DNA of 34,489 nt from Gluconacetobacter aggeris (GCF_014174395.1 NZ_JABEQD010000022.1:1-34489); one strand, 5' to 3'. Counted from the first letter of the stretch, positions 13,391 to 20,866 are shown. The notes: generated by a model not told the origin, from the letters alone. Translations and numbers: made by a program.

Positions 13391-14197
13391 GTTTCTTCCT
13401 TTTGGCTCCCCATCCACGCTGCCGCGAAGATAAGAAGAACTATTTAGTATATATTTATCTCGAATCAAAATAGAAATAAGATTAGTGACAACGTTGATAT
13501 TGATCGCAGTGAATTTTGTACTTGAACCTAGCGACACAACTCCAACAACAATCCGGGCGACACCGCCTCCGGAGGTTGGATGTAGCGATATCACAGGCGA
13601 TCCACTAAAGCCCCCCAGCTCTCCATCTTTCCAATTCAAACCGCCTACATCAAATTGATCGTTTTTCAGAGTTCCCGGCAATATTTTACCATAGGTTCCT
13701 CGGGCTTCTACTTTCGCCATTCTTGTATCATAATCGAAAGTTTTCGAACATCCGGGGTAACCCACGATTCTAAGGTTCTCATCCTGAGCACCGACGAATT
13801 CCAATATTGAATCGACATTGTCTTGGCATTGAAGCGTTAGAGCTCTATTTCGTAAATGTTCCAATCTTTCTGGAGACGTATCAGATACGATTAATACACA
13901 AATATCCTCGTGAAAACCACGGCTGTACGTTGTTACGGCCGTTAAAATCCCTGAGAAACGGATGATTTCTCTACAATGCTCTGATTCTTTCCAAGGAATT
14001 AACAGCCTACCCTTTGAAGTGCCGTCATCATTCAGGACACAATGCCGGGCTGTTACAAGGAATACGTGTTCGTAAGGAGGGAATATAACAAAAAAGCCAG
14101 TACCTGAGAAAAAAGGATATTCTGGAGCATGATCGCTAATCATTATTATCGGGACAACGGACTCAAACGGTATCCATTTTCTCGTATTGTTTGTCAT
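13184..14197 (-). CDS. trypsin-like serine protease fused in frame to a tagged domain
   Basis: The product is 337 aa. Residues about 1-250 form an S1-type protease with His in FLVTARHCVL, Asp in FHEDICVLIV and Ser in GGFSGSPVIS. No signal peptide is seen. There is no stop codon after the protease: the frame passes through a linker into a second array tag (MTEKQTTK, codon at 13390) and a further 60 residues. The 5' end, MTNNTRKWIP, looks like a degenerate tag lacking one codon (compare MPDNRTTKWI at 12256). The product is therefore a fused protease, two proteins from one frame, or both. It pairs with the other protease at 9163-10059. Confidence 0.75.
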   Translation of the reverse strand: MTNNTRKWIPFESVVPIIMISDHAPEYPFFSGTGFFVIFPPYEHVFLVTARHCVLNDDGTSKGRLLIPWKESEHCREIIRFSGILTAVTTYSRGFHEDICVLIVSDTSPERLEHLRNRALTLQCQDNVDSILEFVGAQDENLRIVGYPGCSKTFDYDTRMAKVEARGTYGKILPGTLKNDQFDVGGLNWKDGELGGFSGSPVISLHPTSGGGVARIVVGVVSLGSSTKFTAININVVTNLISILIRDKYILNSSSYLRGSVDGEPKGRNMTEKQTTKFTINHDGTTKPWILLKAHLDIHCPSGWETSLVLRQTNATTLYEVRAENVDELLIAKLAWD

Positions 14198-14200
14198 TTT

Positions 14201-14398
14201 CTATCCTAGGGCCCTATGCTTGTCAGTGGTCATGGGCTCCGTCCTCGCGAGCAGACGGATGATAGGCGCCGTGTCTTGCGCGATGTTCTCTGCCTCAGCC
14301 AGAGCGCAATCAAGCGCCACTGCCCCGAGAGAGACAGTAAGCCAGTCGAAAACGGAGGCTTCACGATCACTCACACCGGTCGTTTGACTGTCAGCCAT
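14201..14398 (-). CDS. tagged small protein (MADSQTTG...), first gene of the array
   Basis: The product is 65 aa: the tag, an acidic stretch, a mildly hydrophobic helix (FDWLTVSLGAVALDCALAEAENIA) and a C-terminus ending MTTDKHRALG. AAAGGAT precedes the ATG. It lies 81 nt downstream of the TOPRIM-like gene and 4 nt upstream of the protease start. The last ten residues, ATG-ACC-ACT-GAC-AAG-CA..., recall a degenerate tag in frame. Confidence 0.6.
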   Translation of the reverse strand: MADSQTTGVSDREASVFDWLTVSLGAVALDCALAEAENIAQDTAPIIRLLARTEPMTTDKHRALG

Positions 14399-14479
14399 TT
14401 CTATCCTTTTGTATCGCTAAAGACTGAACCTCGCTCGAACAGGCCCTCAGGTTTAAGCGACGTGGGATTTGTGGAATGC

Positions 14480-15124
14480 TTACTCATGCCATTTTTCCAA
14501 CATACTTAGCCATTTATCAAATTGTGGGCATTGTTGTCGGATTGTCGGAAGACCTATGGCATCTGCAATCACCGGGCCATGTTCCGTCTTGTTGTAAGTT
14601 CCGTCTGGGAACGCCCGATGTATTCTCTTTGATGGTGCAGTTTCTCGGCTATTGTTGATTTCTTCGGGTGTCACGAACTGGGCACGGATACGGTGTAGTA
14701 GCGTGCGAACCCCGTCGTCCCACCCGTCAAGAACATATTGGAATTGTTCAACATCAGAAAATAACAAACCTTCGAATTCGTACATCTGTATATAGGGGCG
14801 AATGAGCCGTGGATCTGCACCTGTGGTGTGTTCCATAACCCACTCAAGAATGTCGTGCTCAAGTTGCGACCTAGTGCGACCCTTCGCATCTTGAAAACCG
14901 TAATAATCGACCAGTGTCGTCAATCGATGACCGTTGTGGCATTGGTGCGAGATGAAACGACCCAGTCGTTCAACTGTCACACGACCGCCACGATGCCGCC
15001 CTGATGGGGATTGTATAATAACGGGGTACGCATTTATATTGTAATCGAGCAAATGTGGCGTGATGCAATATTTGACAAACTCGACTTCTGTGGGGCCCTC
15101 GCAAACAATACATACCTGAATCAT
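14480..15124 (-). CDS. DUF4276 / TOPRIM-like protein
   Basis: The product is 214 aa. It shows a TOPRIM-like order of acidic motifs: VCIVCEGPTEVEFVK (catalytic Glu region), TTLVDYYGFQDAKG (Asp motif) and QMYEFEGLLFSDVEQF. This matches the DUF4276 family, commonly encoded next to AAA ATPases in predicted defence loci. It is probably a nuclease activated through the ATPase partner. Its ATG overlaps the ATPase stop by 4 nt (ATGA), so the two are translationally coupled. The nearest characterised parallels are two-gene ATPase-TOPRIM systems such as PARIS and OLD-type systems; identity with any of them is not claimed. Confidence 0.75.
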   Translation of the reverse strand: MIQVCIVCEGPTEVEFVKYCITPHLLDYNINAYPVIIQSPSGRHRGGRVTVERLGRFISHQCHNGHRLTTLVDYYGFQDAKGRTRSQLEHDILEWVMEHTTGADPRLIRPYIQMYEFEGLLFSDVEQFQYVLDGWDDGVRTLLHRIRAQFVTPEEINNSRETAPSKRIHRAFPDGTYNKTEHGPVIADAIGLPTIRQQCPQFDKWLSMLEKWHE

Positions 15125-16251
15125 ATGGCTACACCTACCGGATTTTTAAGCCAGATATCCGATAGGAGGTAATCATCATCTAGCCATTCCTGATACTCAT
15201 GCCTAGGCAAGTTCCGCAAAGTCGTGGCACCGAGGCTTTCTTCGGCGACGATGATATTTTCCAATTCGAAGCGGTCAACCATATAGGGAGACTGCGTGGC
15301 AATGAATACCTGACGGGTTTTTGCTACCCGCTTGAGCATTTCCGATACCAACGTGATTGCATGTGGGTGTAAACCCAACTCTGGCTCATCAAAAAAAAGC
15401 ATGTCGGGTAGACGATCATCAGGGAGGCTAAGTAGAGTTAAAAGACAAAATAAGCGCAAGGATCCATCAGATGTAAGGTGAGAGCCAAAAATCTTGTCGC
15501 TATATTTTCCTTTCCAGCGCAATATAACTTTTCCGCCAATTGGTTCAAGTATGAAGTCATCAAGTGTTGGAAATACTCGTTGAATTTGTTTTACAAGTTG
15601 ACGGTAGCGTTGAAGGTCATTCTCACGCAGATCAAGCAGCACCGCTGCAAGGTTCCCACCGTCAGACCGCAAACGAACTGAGTCTGATATATCCCAGCGC
15701 TGATGTAATGAAGCATTATTTGAGGTGTCGTGGAACTGGTATGTCGAGCATTGCCGTAGCAAATTATAGATCGTCTTTGCGGTTTTATTGTTTTGTGCTG
15801 GTAAAACTGATTCCTTTCCAATTCCGGGGAGATTCGTCCAAGCAGCTTGTCCCGCTTTGCGGGCATCTGAATACCGATAGGCTTCGTGGGTCAACATCAG
15901 CGTATCTCCCGCCGACAAGTGGGCCATATTGAAGCGATAGTCGTTGAAGCCCTTATTGGTAGAGATACGTAAGTCGACCTTGATCTCCGGCGTATTGCGA
16001 GCCCCCATAAAGAACTGATCGTCACCCCCACCTTTTCGTAAAACAAACTCTTGGAGATTCTGTGATCGCATCATCCATCCGAGCATCTCGAAGAACCGAA
16101 TGAAGCTTGATTTACCGACGCCGTTCGCGCCGATCAACACGGTGAGTTGCGGGAGCTGCAAGTTCTTAATGCACTTCAAGCTGCGAAAGCCGGAAATAGA
16201 AACCTCCGCTATATGTCCCTGTAGCCGCTGCGTGCGTGGTTGGGTAATCAT
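15121..16251 (-). CDS. AAA ATPase (AAA_15/AAA_21, ABC/SMC-like fold), defence type
   Basis: The product is 376 aa. It begins with the family's typical beta strand (ISGFRSLKCIKNLQLPQLTVLIGANGVGKSS, Walker A at about residues 42-49). It has a signature-like SHLTSDGSLRLFCLLTLL, the Walker B MLFFDEPELGLHPHA and a switch-region Gln/Ser (FIATQSPYMVD). The large insert between Walker A and the signature is usual for these proteins. It probably senses infection and controls the TOPRIM-like partner, which it overlaps by 4 nt. GGAA lies upstream of the ATG. Confidence 0.85.
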   Translation of the reverse strand: MITQPRTQRLQGHIAEVSISGFRSLKCIKNLQLPQLTVLIGANGVGKSSFIRFFEMLGWMMRSQNLQEFVLRKGGGDDQFFMGARNTPEIKVDLRISTNKGFNDYRFNMAHLSAGDTLMLTHEAYRYSDARKAGQAAWTNLPGIGKESVLPAQNNKTAKTIYNLLRQCSTYQFHDTSNNASLHQRWDISDSVRLRSDGGNLAAVLLDLRENDLQRYRQLVKQIQRVFPTLDDFILEPIGGKVILRWKGKYSDKIFGSHLTSDGSLRLFCLLTLLSLPDDRLPDMLFFDEPELGLHPHAITLVSEMLKRVAKTRQVFIATQSPYMVDRFELENIIVAEESLGATTLRNLPRHEYQEWLDDDYLLSDIWLKNPVGVAI

Positions 16252-16275
16252 GATACAATTCCGTTCCTATTCCCG

Positions 16276-16926
16276 TTATACAAAATATTCGTCTGCGTCG
16301 CAGTCATTGCCGCTATCCTTCCTCATGCTCTTGGCCCGCCGATAGATGGCTTGCCGGGTCACTCCATAATCGGCGGCGACTTCTGCTGATTTTTCACCAG
16401 CCTGTATTCGTGTCATAGCTTCGGCGACCTGGGAATCCGAGAGAACCGCTTTCCGTCCGCCTGTCTTGCCTCTCGCCCGCGCTGCCGCCAGTCCGTTGAC
16501 GGTCCGTTCCACGATCAATTCGCGTTCCCATTGTGCCATCGCGGCGATGATAGCGAAAATCAGGCGTCCCGTGGCCGTCCGGGTATCAAGGTCCATAGAA
16601 AGAACCTTCAGATCAGCGCCCTTGTCGTGCAGCGCTTTGACCGTCTGCACCACCTCGATTAGGTCTCTGCCGAGACGGTCTATCGCGGTGACGACGAGAA
16701 CGTCACCATCGCGCAATTCCTTCCAACAGTTTTTCCAGCCAGGACGTGCCATGTTCTTGCCGCTGGCCTTGTCCTGGAATATCGCCGCCGGCTCGACACC
16801 AAAATGGAGCAATCGGTCAATTTGACTTTCGTTGTTCTGGTCATTGGTGCTGACGCGGGCGTATCCGATTAGCGTGCGGTGCTCAGGCTCCTGTGGACGG
16901 TCTGACAAGTTAAAAACCTTGTTCAA
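16276..16926 (-). CDS. serine recombinase of the resolvase/invertase family
   Basis: The product is 216 aa. The catalytic domain begins LIGYARVSTNDQN (nucleophile Ser in the RVST motif) and continues with FQDKASGKNMARPGW, VVTAIDRLGRDL and the GRLIFAIIAAMAQWERELIVERT helix-E region. The C-terminal HTH (KSAEVAADYGVTRQAIYRRAK) binds DNA. This is the small resolvase/invertase type, with no large-serine-integrase extension. The TTG start at 16926 is tentative because resolvases usually start close to the IGYARVS motif. It lies upstream of the ATPase on the same strand and is the only recombinase near the tag array, so it is a candidate for moving cassettes. That link is inference. Confidence 0.85.
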   Translation of the reverse strand: MNKVFNLSDRPQEPEHRTLIGYARVSTNDQNNESQIDRLLHFGVEPAAIFQDKASGKNMARPGWKNCWKELRDGDVLVVTAIDRLGRDLIEVVQTVKALHDKGADLKVLSMDLDTRTATGRLIFAIIAAMAQWERELIVERTVNGLAAARARGKTGGRKAVLSDSQVAEAMTRIQAGEKSAEVAADYGVTRQAIYRRAKSMRKDSGNDCDADEYFV

Positions 16927-16961
16927 TGAGGCACATTTTTATATTGCGGGACCCTATTTGT

Positions 16962-16978
16962 TGTCAACATAGTTGACA
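16962..16978. promoter_or_regulatory. inverted repeat upstream of the recombinase
   Basis: TGTCAAC-ATA-GTTGACA is a perfect 7-bp inverted repeat with a 3-bp spacer, 36 bp upstream of the recombinase start. It may be an operator or part of a resolution site. TGTC at the ends of half-sites is typical of Tn3-type resolvases, but the 17-bp span is shorter than a normal crossover site. Confidence 0.45.
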
Positions 16979-16996
16979 GGACGATCGGTGTGACCT

Positions 16997-17296
16997 ATGA
17001 TGACAATATATGCTATAGAGATGGTCATACACGCATACTGCTTCCGATCTGGCGAAATCGACTTCGGCCCGACGTTTCCCGATGGGCCTCTTCCACTTGT
17101 TAACGCCCGCAGCACCAAGAAGATTCGGGAGATCGTGGAGGTCAACACTCGCCGCGCCTACGATGGCGAGACGCTGTTGGTGCCCGGCATCCCCGAAGCT
17201 GACAGGGAAGATGCTGCGCGCGCGGCGTGGCGCTACTTCCGCGATCTGATCGGAATGCGGCTGGAAGGCCGTAGTGGCTGGCCGACCGGCATCTGA
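16997..17296 (+). CDS. small accessory protein, possibly phage/plasmid-type
   Basis: The product is 99 aa, divergent from the recombinase. The central part (SGEIDFGPTFPDGPLPL, LLVPGIPEA) resembles short proteins found in phage-like regions of proteobacteria and sometimes annotated as host-nuclease inhibitors. My recall of that annotation is not firm. Several in-frame starts lie close together at 16997-17024. A second small gene follows 24 nt downstream on the same strand. Confidence 0.5.
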   Translation: MMTIYAIEMVIHAYCFRSGEIDFGPTFPDGPLPLVNARSTKKIREIVEVNTRRAYDGETLLVPGIPEADREDAARAAWRYFRDLIGMRLEGRSGWPTGI

Positions 17297-17320
17297 CATC
17301 CAAACCCCCCGGAGGCTCCT

Positions 17321-17548
17321 GTGAGCAAATTGTTGATAAAGGCTAACAAGAAGATGCAGGCAGAATGTGACGCCTTCAATGCCAGCCACAAACCCGGTGA
17401 CGTCATTATGTGCTGGCCAGGAGTGAGAGAGGGATTGCCGGTCGAGCGAACTGTTCGGGAGCCAGGTGCGGTAATCCTCTCGGGACACACTGCAGTAGTC
17501 TACGTTACTGGTGGAGGCGGATGTATTGCCCTTTCACACGTTGAGTAG
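17321..17548 (+). CDS. small hypothetical protein
   Basis: The product is 75 aa from a GTG behind a GGAGG site. A helical N-terminus (KANKKMQAECDAFNASHK) is followed by a beta-rich part (GDVIMCWPG, GAVILSGHTAVVYVTGGGGCIAL) that looks like a small barrel. It probably forms an operon with the preceding 99-aa gene. No function is recognised. Confidence 0.55.
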   Translation: MSKLLIKANKKMQAECDAFNASHKPGDVIMCWPGVREGLPVERTVREPGAVILSGHTAVVYVTGGGGCIALSHVE

Positions 17549-17599
17549 CTGCAAACGTAACCCCCCGAAAAACGGAGTTTCTCGAACGTCGATGGCGCA

Positions 17600-18157
17600 T
17601 CAACCAGGTCGAGCATGAGCTATTGGACGGTATTTCAGTTCAATGGATGAAACACAGGAGTCGGCTCCACGCTGTGTCGCCGAAAATTTGATCAAATCCT
17701 CGATTACAGGGCTGTACTCGAAATCTCGCGGCTTGCCAGAAATTGCTGGCAGAGAGAGCCGCCTTAACAGCATATCCTCGCGGAGACATTGAGCCCCGGC
17801 ACTGTAGTCGACGTGGAAATAGATTTCGCTGACGTAGGGTGGGTTTGTTACGAAAAGCTCGACCGTATCAAACACAATGCCCTCTTCCGTCTTGAGTGGG
17901 CGGTGCAGACGCGAATAGCTGCCGCTACGTCCCGAGAAATGCGAGGTCTGGTCTGAGGTGTAATAAAAAATGGTCTCTCCCGTCATCACCTCAAAAGCAT
18001 CGATCCTACGCGGAAGGTGGGATCCCAGGCCGATAATGACGTCTGCCGCTGTATAGGTACAGCCGGATTTATAGCACCAATGACTATTAGCCATAAGTTG
18101 AGTTGGTACAAGTATTAAAATTCCCGCTATCAATTTCGGAACGTGTAGACGTCGCAT
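17600..18157 (-). CDS. exported protein, possible immunity partner of the HExxH toxin
   Basis: The product is 185 aa. I chose the ATG at 18157 because GAGAGG lies directly upstream and the product then starts with a signal peptide (MRRLHVPKLIAGILILVPTQ, cleavage near LMA/NS). The mature part has four cysteines (WCYKSGC, QCLRED, SCVSS) that could form disulfides in the periplasm. It lies downstream of the putative metallopeptidase toxin on the same strand. Periplasmic, disulfide-bonded immunity proteins commonly follow type VI secretion effectors. The immunity role is inferred from position only. Confidence 0.55.
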   Translation of the reverse strand: MRRLHVPKLIAGILILVPTQLMANSHWCYKSGCTYTAADVIIGLGSHLPRRIDAFEVMTGETIFYYTSDQTSHFSGRSGSYSRLHRPLKTEEGIVFDTVELFVTNPPYVSEIYFHVDYSAGAQCLREDMLLRRLSLPAISGKPRDFEYSPVIEDLIKFSATQRGADSCVSSIELKYRPIAHARPG

Positions 18158-18324
18158 ATGTTTTCCTCTCAAACATGCGTGAGGGCAGAAGAAATGCGGG
18201 AATTCAGGCATCCGCATACAAGAATATACTGCCATTACAATGGAGGTTGTGCGGTCCATCAGCGTCCTCGTCTGTCGGAACAGAATCTTTCCGCCGTCCG
18301 GCCGCCGATGTGTGATCACGCTTT

Positions 18325-19401
18325 CTATTTCGTAATTTGACCCGTGGCCTTTTCAACGTCGTACCAGTGCCCGTAAGTTTCGGAATACGATACGCCCGCT
18401 CCGGTAACTTCGGATGTGCCGTAGGTATTCCCAATTTCTCTGTAAGCAACCGTCATGTCACCCGCACGGATTCCATCATTATATTCATCTATATAGGTAC
18501 CAATTAATTCACTCGACCCAGATATGGGAATATTGCGATCACCAGCCTCCAAGCTGATCTTGATATTATTTGCTGTTGCGGCACCTTCGCCGTAGAGTTC
18601 GGTGCGTATAAAATTATCGCGGCTCGATTCGTCCACAGGCGGGTCGTAAAGTGCATGCCCCATCTCATGCGCGATTTGGCTAGCCGCCGCGTGTGGATCA
18701 TTGATCCATCGGTTACTGATATTTATGGAGTGATCAGTTCGATTTGTGAAACTTTGTAACTGATCCGTCCACGTAAATTTCCACCCTTCCGAGATTAATT
18801 TGTTGTATTCCGAATCGCCGGTTGGGGTTGTCCTGATAAGCTGGATCGCGGGAGAACTGTCGGCAACCGAGGCAACTGTTGACGTGGAAGAGTATCCCCC
18901 GGTGCCGTCTGATCCGTCCCCATTTTGACCGCGAGGCACGGTGCCAGGCGCAGCCTCAGGGGGGGGCTGCTGGTTTGTCCGCGGAGCAGTGACAGTGATG
19001 TTCTCGCCTTCGCTTCCCCCACCACCATCTCCTGATCCTGTGCTGACCATGAGCTTGTTCGAAAGAAGAGCCGGGGCGAGGTTGACATGTGACGACTGTG
19101 CTGGTGTTTCAGCGACATCATCAGGCCGCTGATTATCCCGGTGTTTTGCACGCCCTTCCTCGAAGCTCGCTGCGTCGACGATCGTGCCCTTTGGGCCGTA
19201 TCCGCGAAAAATGAGGAATTCCGCAGAATTGGCAGGATGCCCGATCGACATGATCGTGGCGTCCTGCGTGCCCTCCACCTCGGCGCGGTCGGTATGTGTG
19301 CCAAGATCGCTGCCGCTATGCTCGGCCTTGCCTGTGGTATAGTGCCGGTCAGAGATATTGCGCCCGGAATGATCTTGCGAACGGACCGCTACACCCAGCA
19401 T
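18325..19401 (-). CDS. putative toxin with C-terminal HExxH metallopeptidase domain
   Basis: The product is 358 aa. The zinc-binding motif AHEMGHALYDPP (about residues 241-252) preceded by the strand NISNRWINDPHAAASQI, with a downstream Glu-rich helix (ELYGEGAATANNIKI) that could give the third ligand, marks a zincin fold. The first about 200 residues are low-complexity, Gly/Ser/Pro-rich and unlike an enzyme. No signal peptide is seen. The architecture resembles polymorphic or type VI secreted effectors, and the exported small protein downstream fits an immunity gene. GTAGGAG precedes the ATG. An N-terminal trafficking domain such as a PAAR-like one cannot be confirmed by eye. Confidence 0.6.
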   Translation of the reverse strand: MLGVAVRSQDHSGRNISDRHYTTGKAEHSGSDLGTHTDRAEVEGTQDATIMSIGHPANSAEFLIFRGYGPKGTIVDAASFEEGRAKHRDNQRPDDVAETPAQSSHVNLAPALLSNKLMVSTGSGDGGGGSEGENITVTAPRTNQQPPPEAAPGTVPRGQNGDGSDGTGGYSSTSTVASVADSSPAIQLIRTTPTGDSEYNKLISEGWKFTWTDQLQSFTNRTDHSINISNRWINDPHAAASQIAHEMGHALYDPPVDESSRDNFIRTELYGEGAATANNIKISLEAGDRNIPISGSSELIGTYIDEYNDGIRAGDMTVAYREIGNTYGTSEVTGAGVSYSETYGHWYDVEKATGQITK

Positions 19402-19716
19402 CGCGTGCTCCTACATTATGTATCATTACATAACAAAACGTATCATCGCACTTCTAATCGCGACAAGTTGGAGAGGGTGCCGGTAGCTATCTCTTTTGCG
19501 TGATGGCTGGGTAGCCACATTCGAGGTACCCTTGGCCTGCGACTGAAGGCCGCGTCTACTTCGCGATGGTTGCCGCAGCGTCCGAACTGGCGCGCAGGTG
19601 TCTCCCTCACGCCCGGAGCGCGCCATGGCTTATCATGATCGCCGTAAAACCCGGTCCTTCAGGGCGGGGATATAAGGCGCATTTGTCTTGTACGCACCGA
19701 GCAACACGTCTATGTT
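19402..19716. other. intergenic, with hairpin near a TnpB fragment
   Basis: No convincing gene. Around 19650-19675 CCCGGTCCT and AGGGCGGGG form an imperfect hairpin of the kind found at ends of IS200/IS605 elements. It lies 5' of the TnpB fragment and may be a relic of the same or a neighbouring element. Confidence 0.4.
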
Positions 19717-19722
19717 TTGCGG

Positions 19723-19980
19723 ATGATTCAGCGCAAGGCCAATACCTACCGGCTGTTTCCGACCTCTGAGCAGCAGGAAACCCTTGCCCGGATCGCTGGA
19801 AGCTGCCGGTTGGTCTATAATCTGGCGCTCGAACAGCGGCGAGACTGGTGGCGGCGATATAGGGCCGTAACTGGCAAGTCCATTTCCTATAACACGCAGA
19901 GCGCGGAGCTAACCGTCGTATCTGGAATGCAATCCCCCGGCCCCAGGGACTTTATCTCCGGTCTGTCTCACTGTCACTGA
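19723..19980 (+). pseudogene. TnpB (IS200/IS605 OrfB) N-terminal fragment
   Basis: The first about 65 residues match the N-terminal HTH_OrfB region of TnpB: IQRKANTYRLFPTSEQQETL, GSCRLVYNLALEQRRDWWRRY, then SISYNTQSAELT. The similarity ends there and the frame runs into unrelated sequence before stopping. The RuvC catalytic domain and zinc finger (over 300 residues) are absent, so it cannot be an active guide nuclease. A TTG two codons earlier (19717) is an alternative start. Confidence 0.7.
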
Positions 19981-20065
19981 GATAAGAAAAACTAGCATTC
20001 GCGTGGCTACTATACGGAGAGATGTCCTGATCAACGCTATTAATACTTATTGCAGAGAATAAAAT

Positions 20066-20467
20066 ATGCCGGTAGGATGCAGTATTACGTTTCAATCGGA
20101 TTTAGCCTTCGTTGAGTGGTTCCTCCGCGAATTTAGGGACACGGTTTCAGTGACCCATTTGCTTGGGAGTCGGCTGACGATGACATTGCTTCCAGATGGT
20201 TCGATAGCATTGTGCTCAAATGGAGCGCTGATCAAGGAGTTCAGCGATGCTATGCACGAAGGGGGGCTGGACCAGTTAGGTTACTGGAGTCCAAACGCGT
20301 CACGGGAGAGCGTGGATGATTATATAGAGGCAATCGCGCCGACCCGGCGTGTTTTTTTTTGGCGACATATCAAACGATATAGTCTCTCCAGTTTCAAGGT
20401 CACTGGCTATGTCGTTACGATGGATGGAAATGTCATCAATCAATTCTCTTTAGAGGAGGGAGTGTAA
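20066..20467 (+). CDS. hypothetical protein (133 aa)
   Basis: Composition is natural for a globular alpha/beta protein (opening MPVGCSITFQSDLAFVEWFL, central MTLLPDGSIALCSNGALIKEF, C-terminal VTGYVVTMDGNVINQF). There are no membrane segments and no recognised family. It lies between a TnpB fragment and another small ORF in an accessory stretch. The start is tentative because the ribosome binding site is weak. Confidence 0.5.
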   Translation: MPVGCSITFQSDLAFVEWFLREFRDTVSVTHLLGSRLTMTLLPDGSIALCSNGALIKEFSDAMHEGGLDQLGYWSPNASRESVDDYIEAIAPTRRVFFWRHIKRYSLSSFKVTGYVVTMDGNVINQFSLEEGV

Positions 20468-20674
20468 GCGCAGATTTGTGAGCGATCGACAAGACGCAGA
20501 TTTATGGTTGCGTGAGGATATCGAGGTCGCGATCGCGGTGCGATATCAGGGCTCTCCCGGTTTTGTGGTTGGATATCTGTAACGGTTGGGATAGTTATCG
20601 GCTTTGCTCAAATCGCGGCATATCGCCTTGGCGTGTCAAGATAACCCCCGTAGACATGAGGTTGAAATAAAAAA

Positions 20675-20866
20675 ATGATATCGAGGACTTATTTGAGTTA
20701 CTCAGAACTCAATACATGTTACGGCGAATTATTGAGACTTAGGGCAGAATTATGTAAGAATAGGATGTGTTTCAAAATAGATTTTGTACCGCCGTTCGGT
20801 ATCAACGTAACTTTCTCACCAGAGTGCTCGGATGAAATCCGTACAATGGTGGCATTGTCGATATAA
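20675..20866 (+). CDS. small hypothetical ORF (63 aa)
   Basis: The frame has plausible amino acid use (a helical N-terminus SYSELNTCYGELLRLRAEL, then strands FKIDFVPPFGINVTF) but no family match and only a weak upstream site. It could be an immunity-type or orphan gene. Confidence 0.35.
   Translation: MISRTYLSYSELNTCYGELLRLRAELCKNRMCFKIDFVPPFGINVTFSPECSDEIRTMVALSI

Larger units (their letters stand above)
6531..14398 (-). repeat. dispersed start-codon tag family (M-x-D-N-x-T-T)
   Basis: Start codons with the tag (minus strand) are at 6552, 6751, 7268, 8371, 8636 (ATA), 9053, 10096, 10884, 11173 (GTG), 11384, 11978, 12256, 12911, 13176 (TTG), 13390 and 14398. Degenerate forms are at 7993 and 14197. 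The consensus is ATG-NCT-GAC-AAN, one variable codon, then ACG-ACC. All are on one strand and nearly all are behind plausible ribosome binding sites. Genes following the tags are otherwise unrelated. The tag may be a recombination junction, a translation-initiation element or an N-terminal protein signal. Confidence 0.9.

Noticed and set aside
6531-14398. Could the repeated tags be a CRISPR array or integron attC sites?
   Set aside because: Spacing is irregular and gene-sized, tags are translated at start codons, and they lack the long palindromic structure of attC sites and the uniform spacers of CRISPR.
19723-19980. Possible active TnpB guide nuclease
   Set aside because: Only the N-terminal about 65 residues remain; the catalytic RuvC domain and right end are missing.
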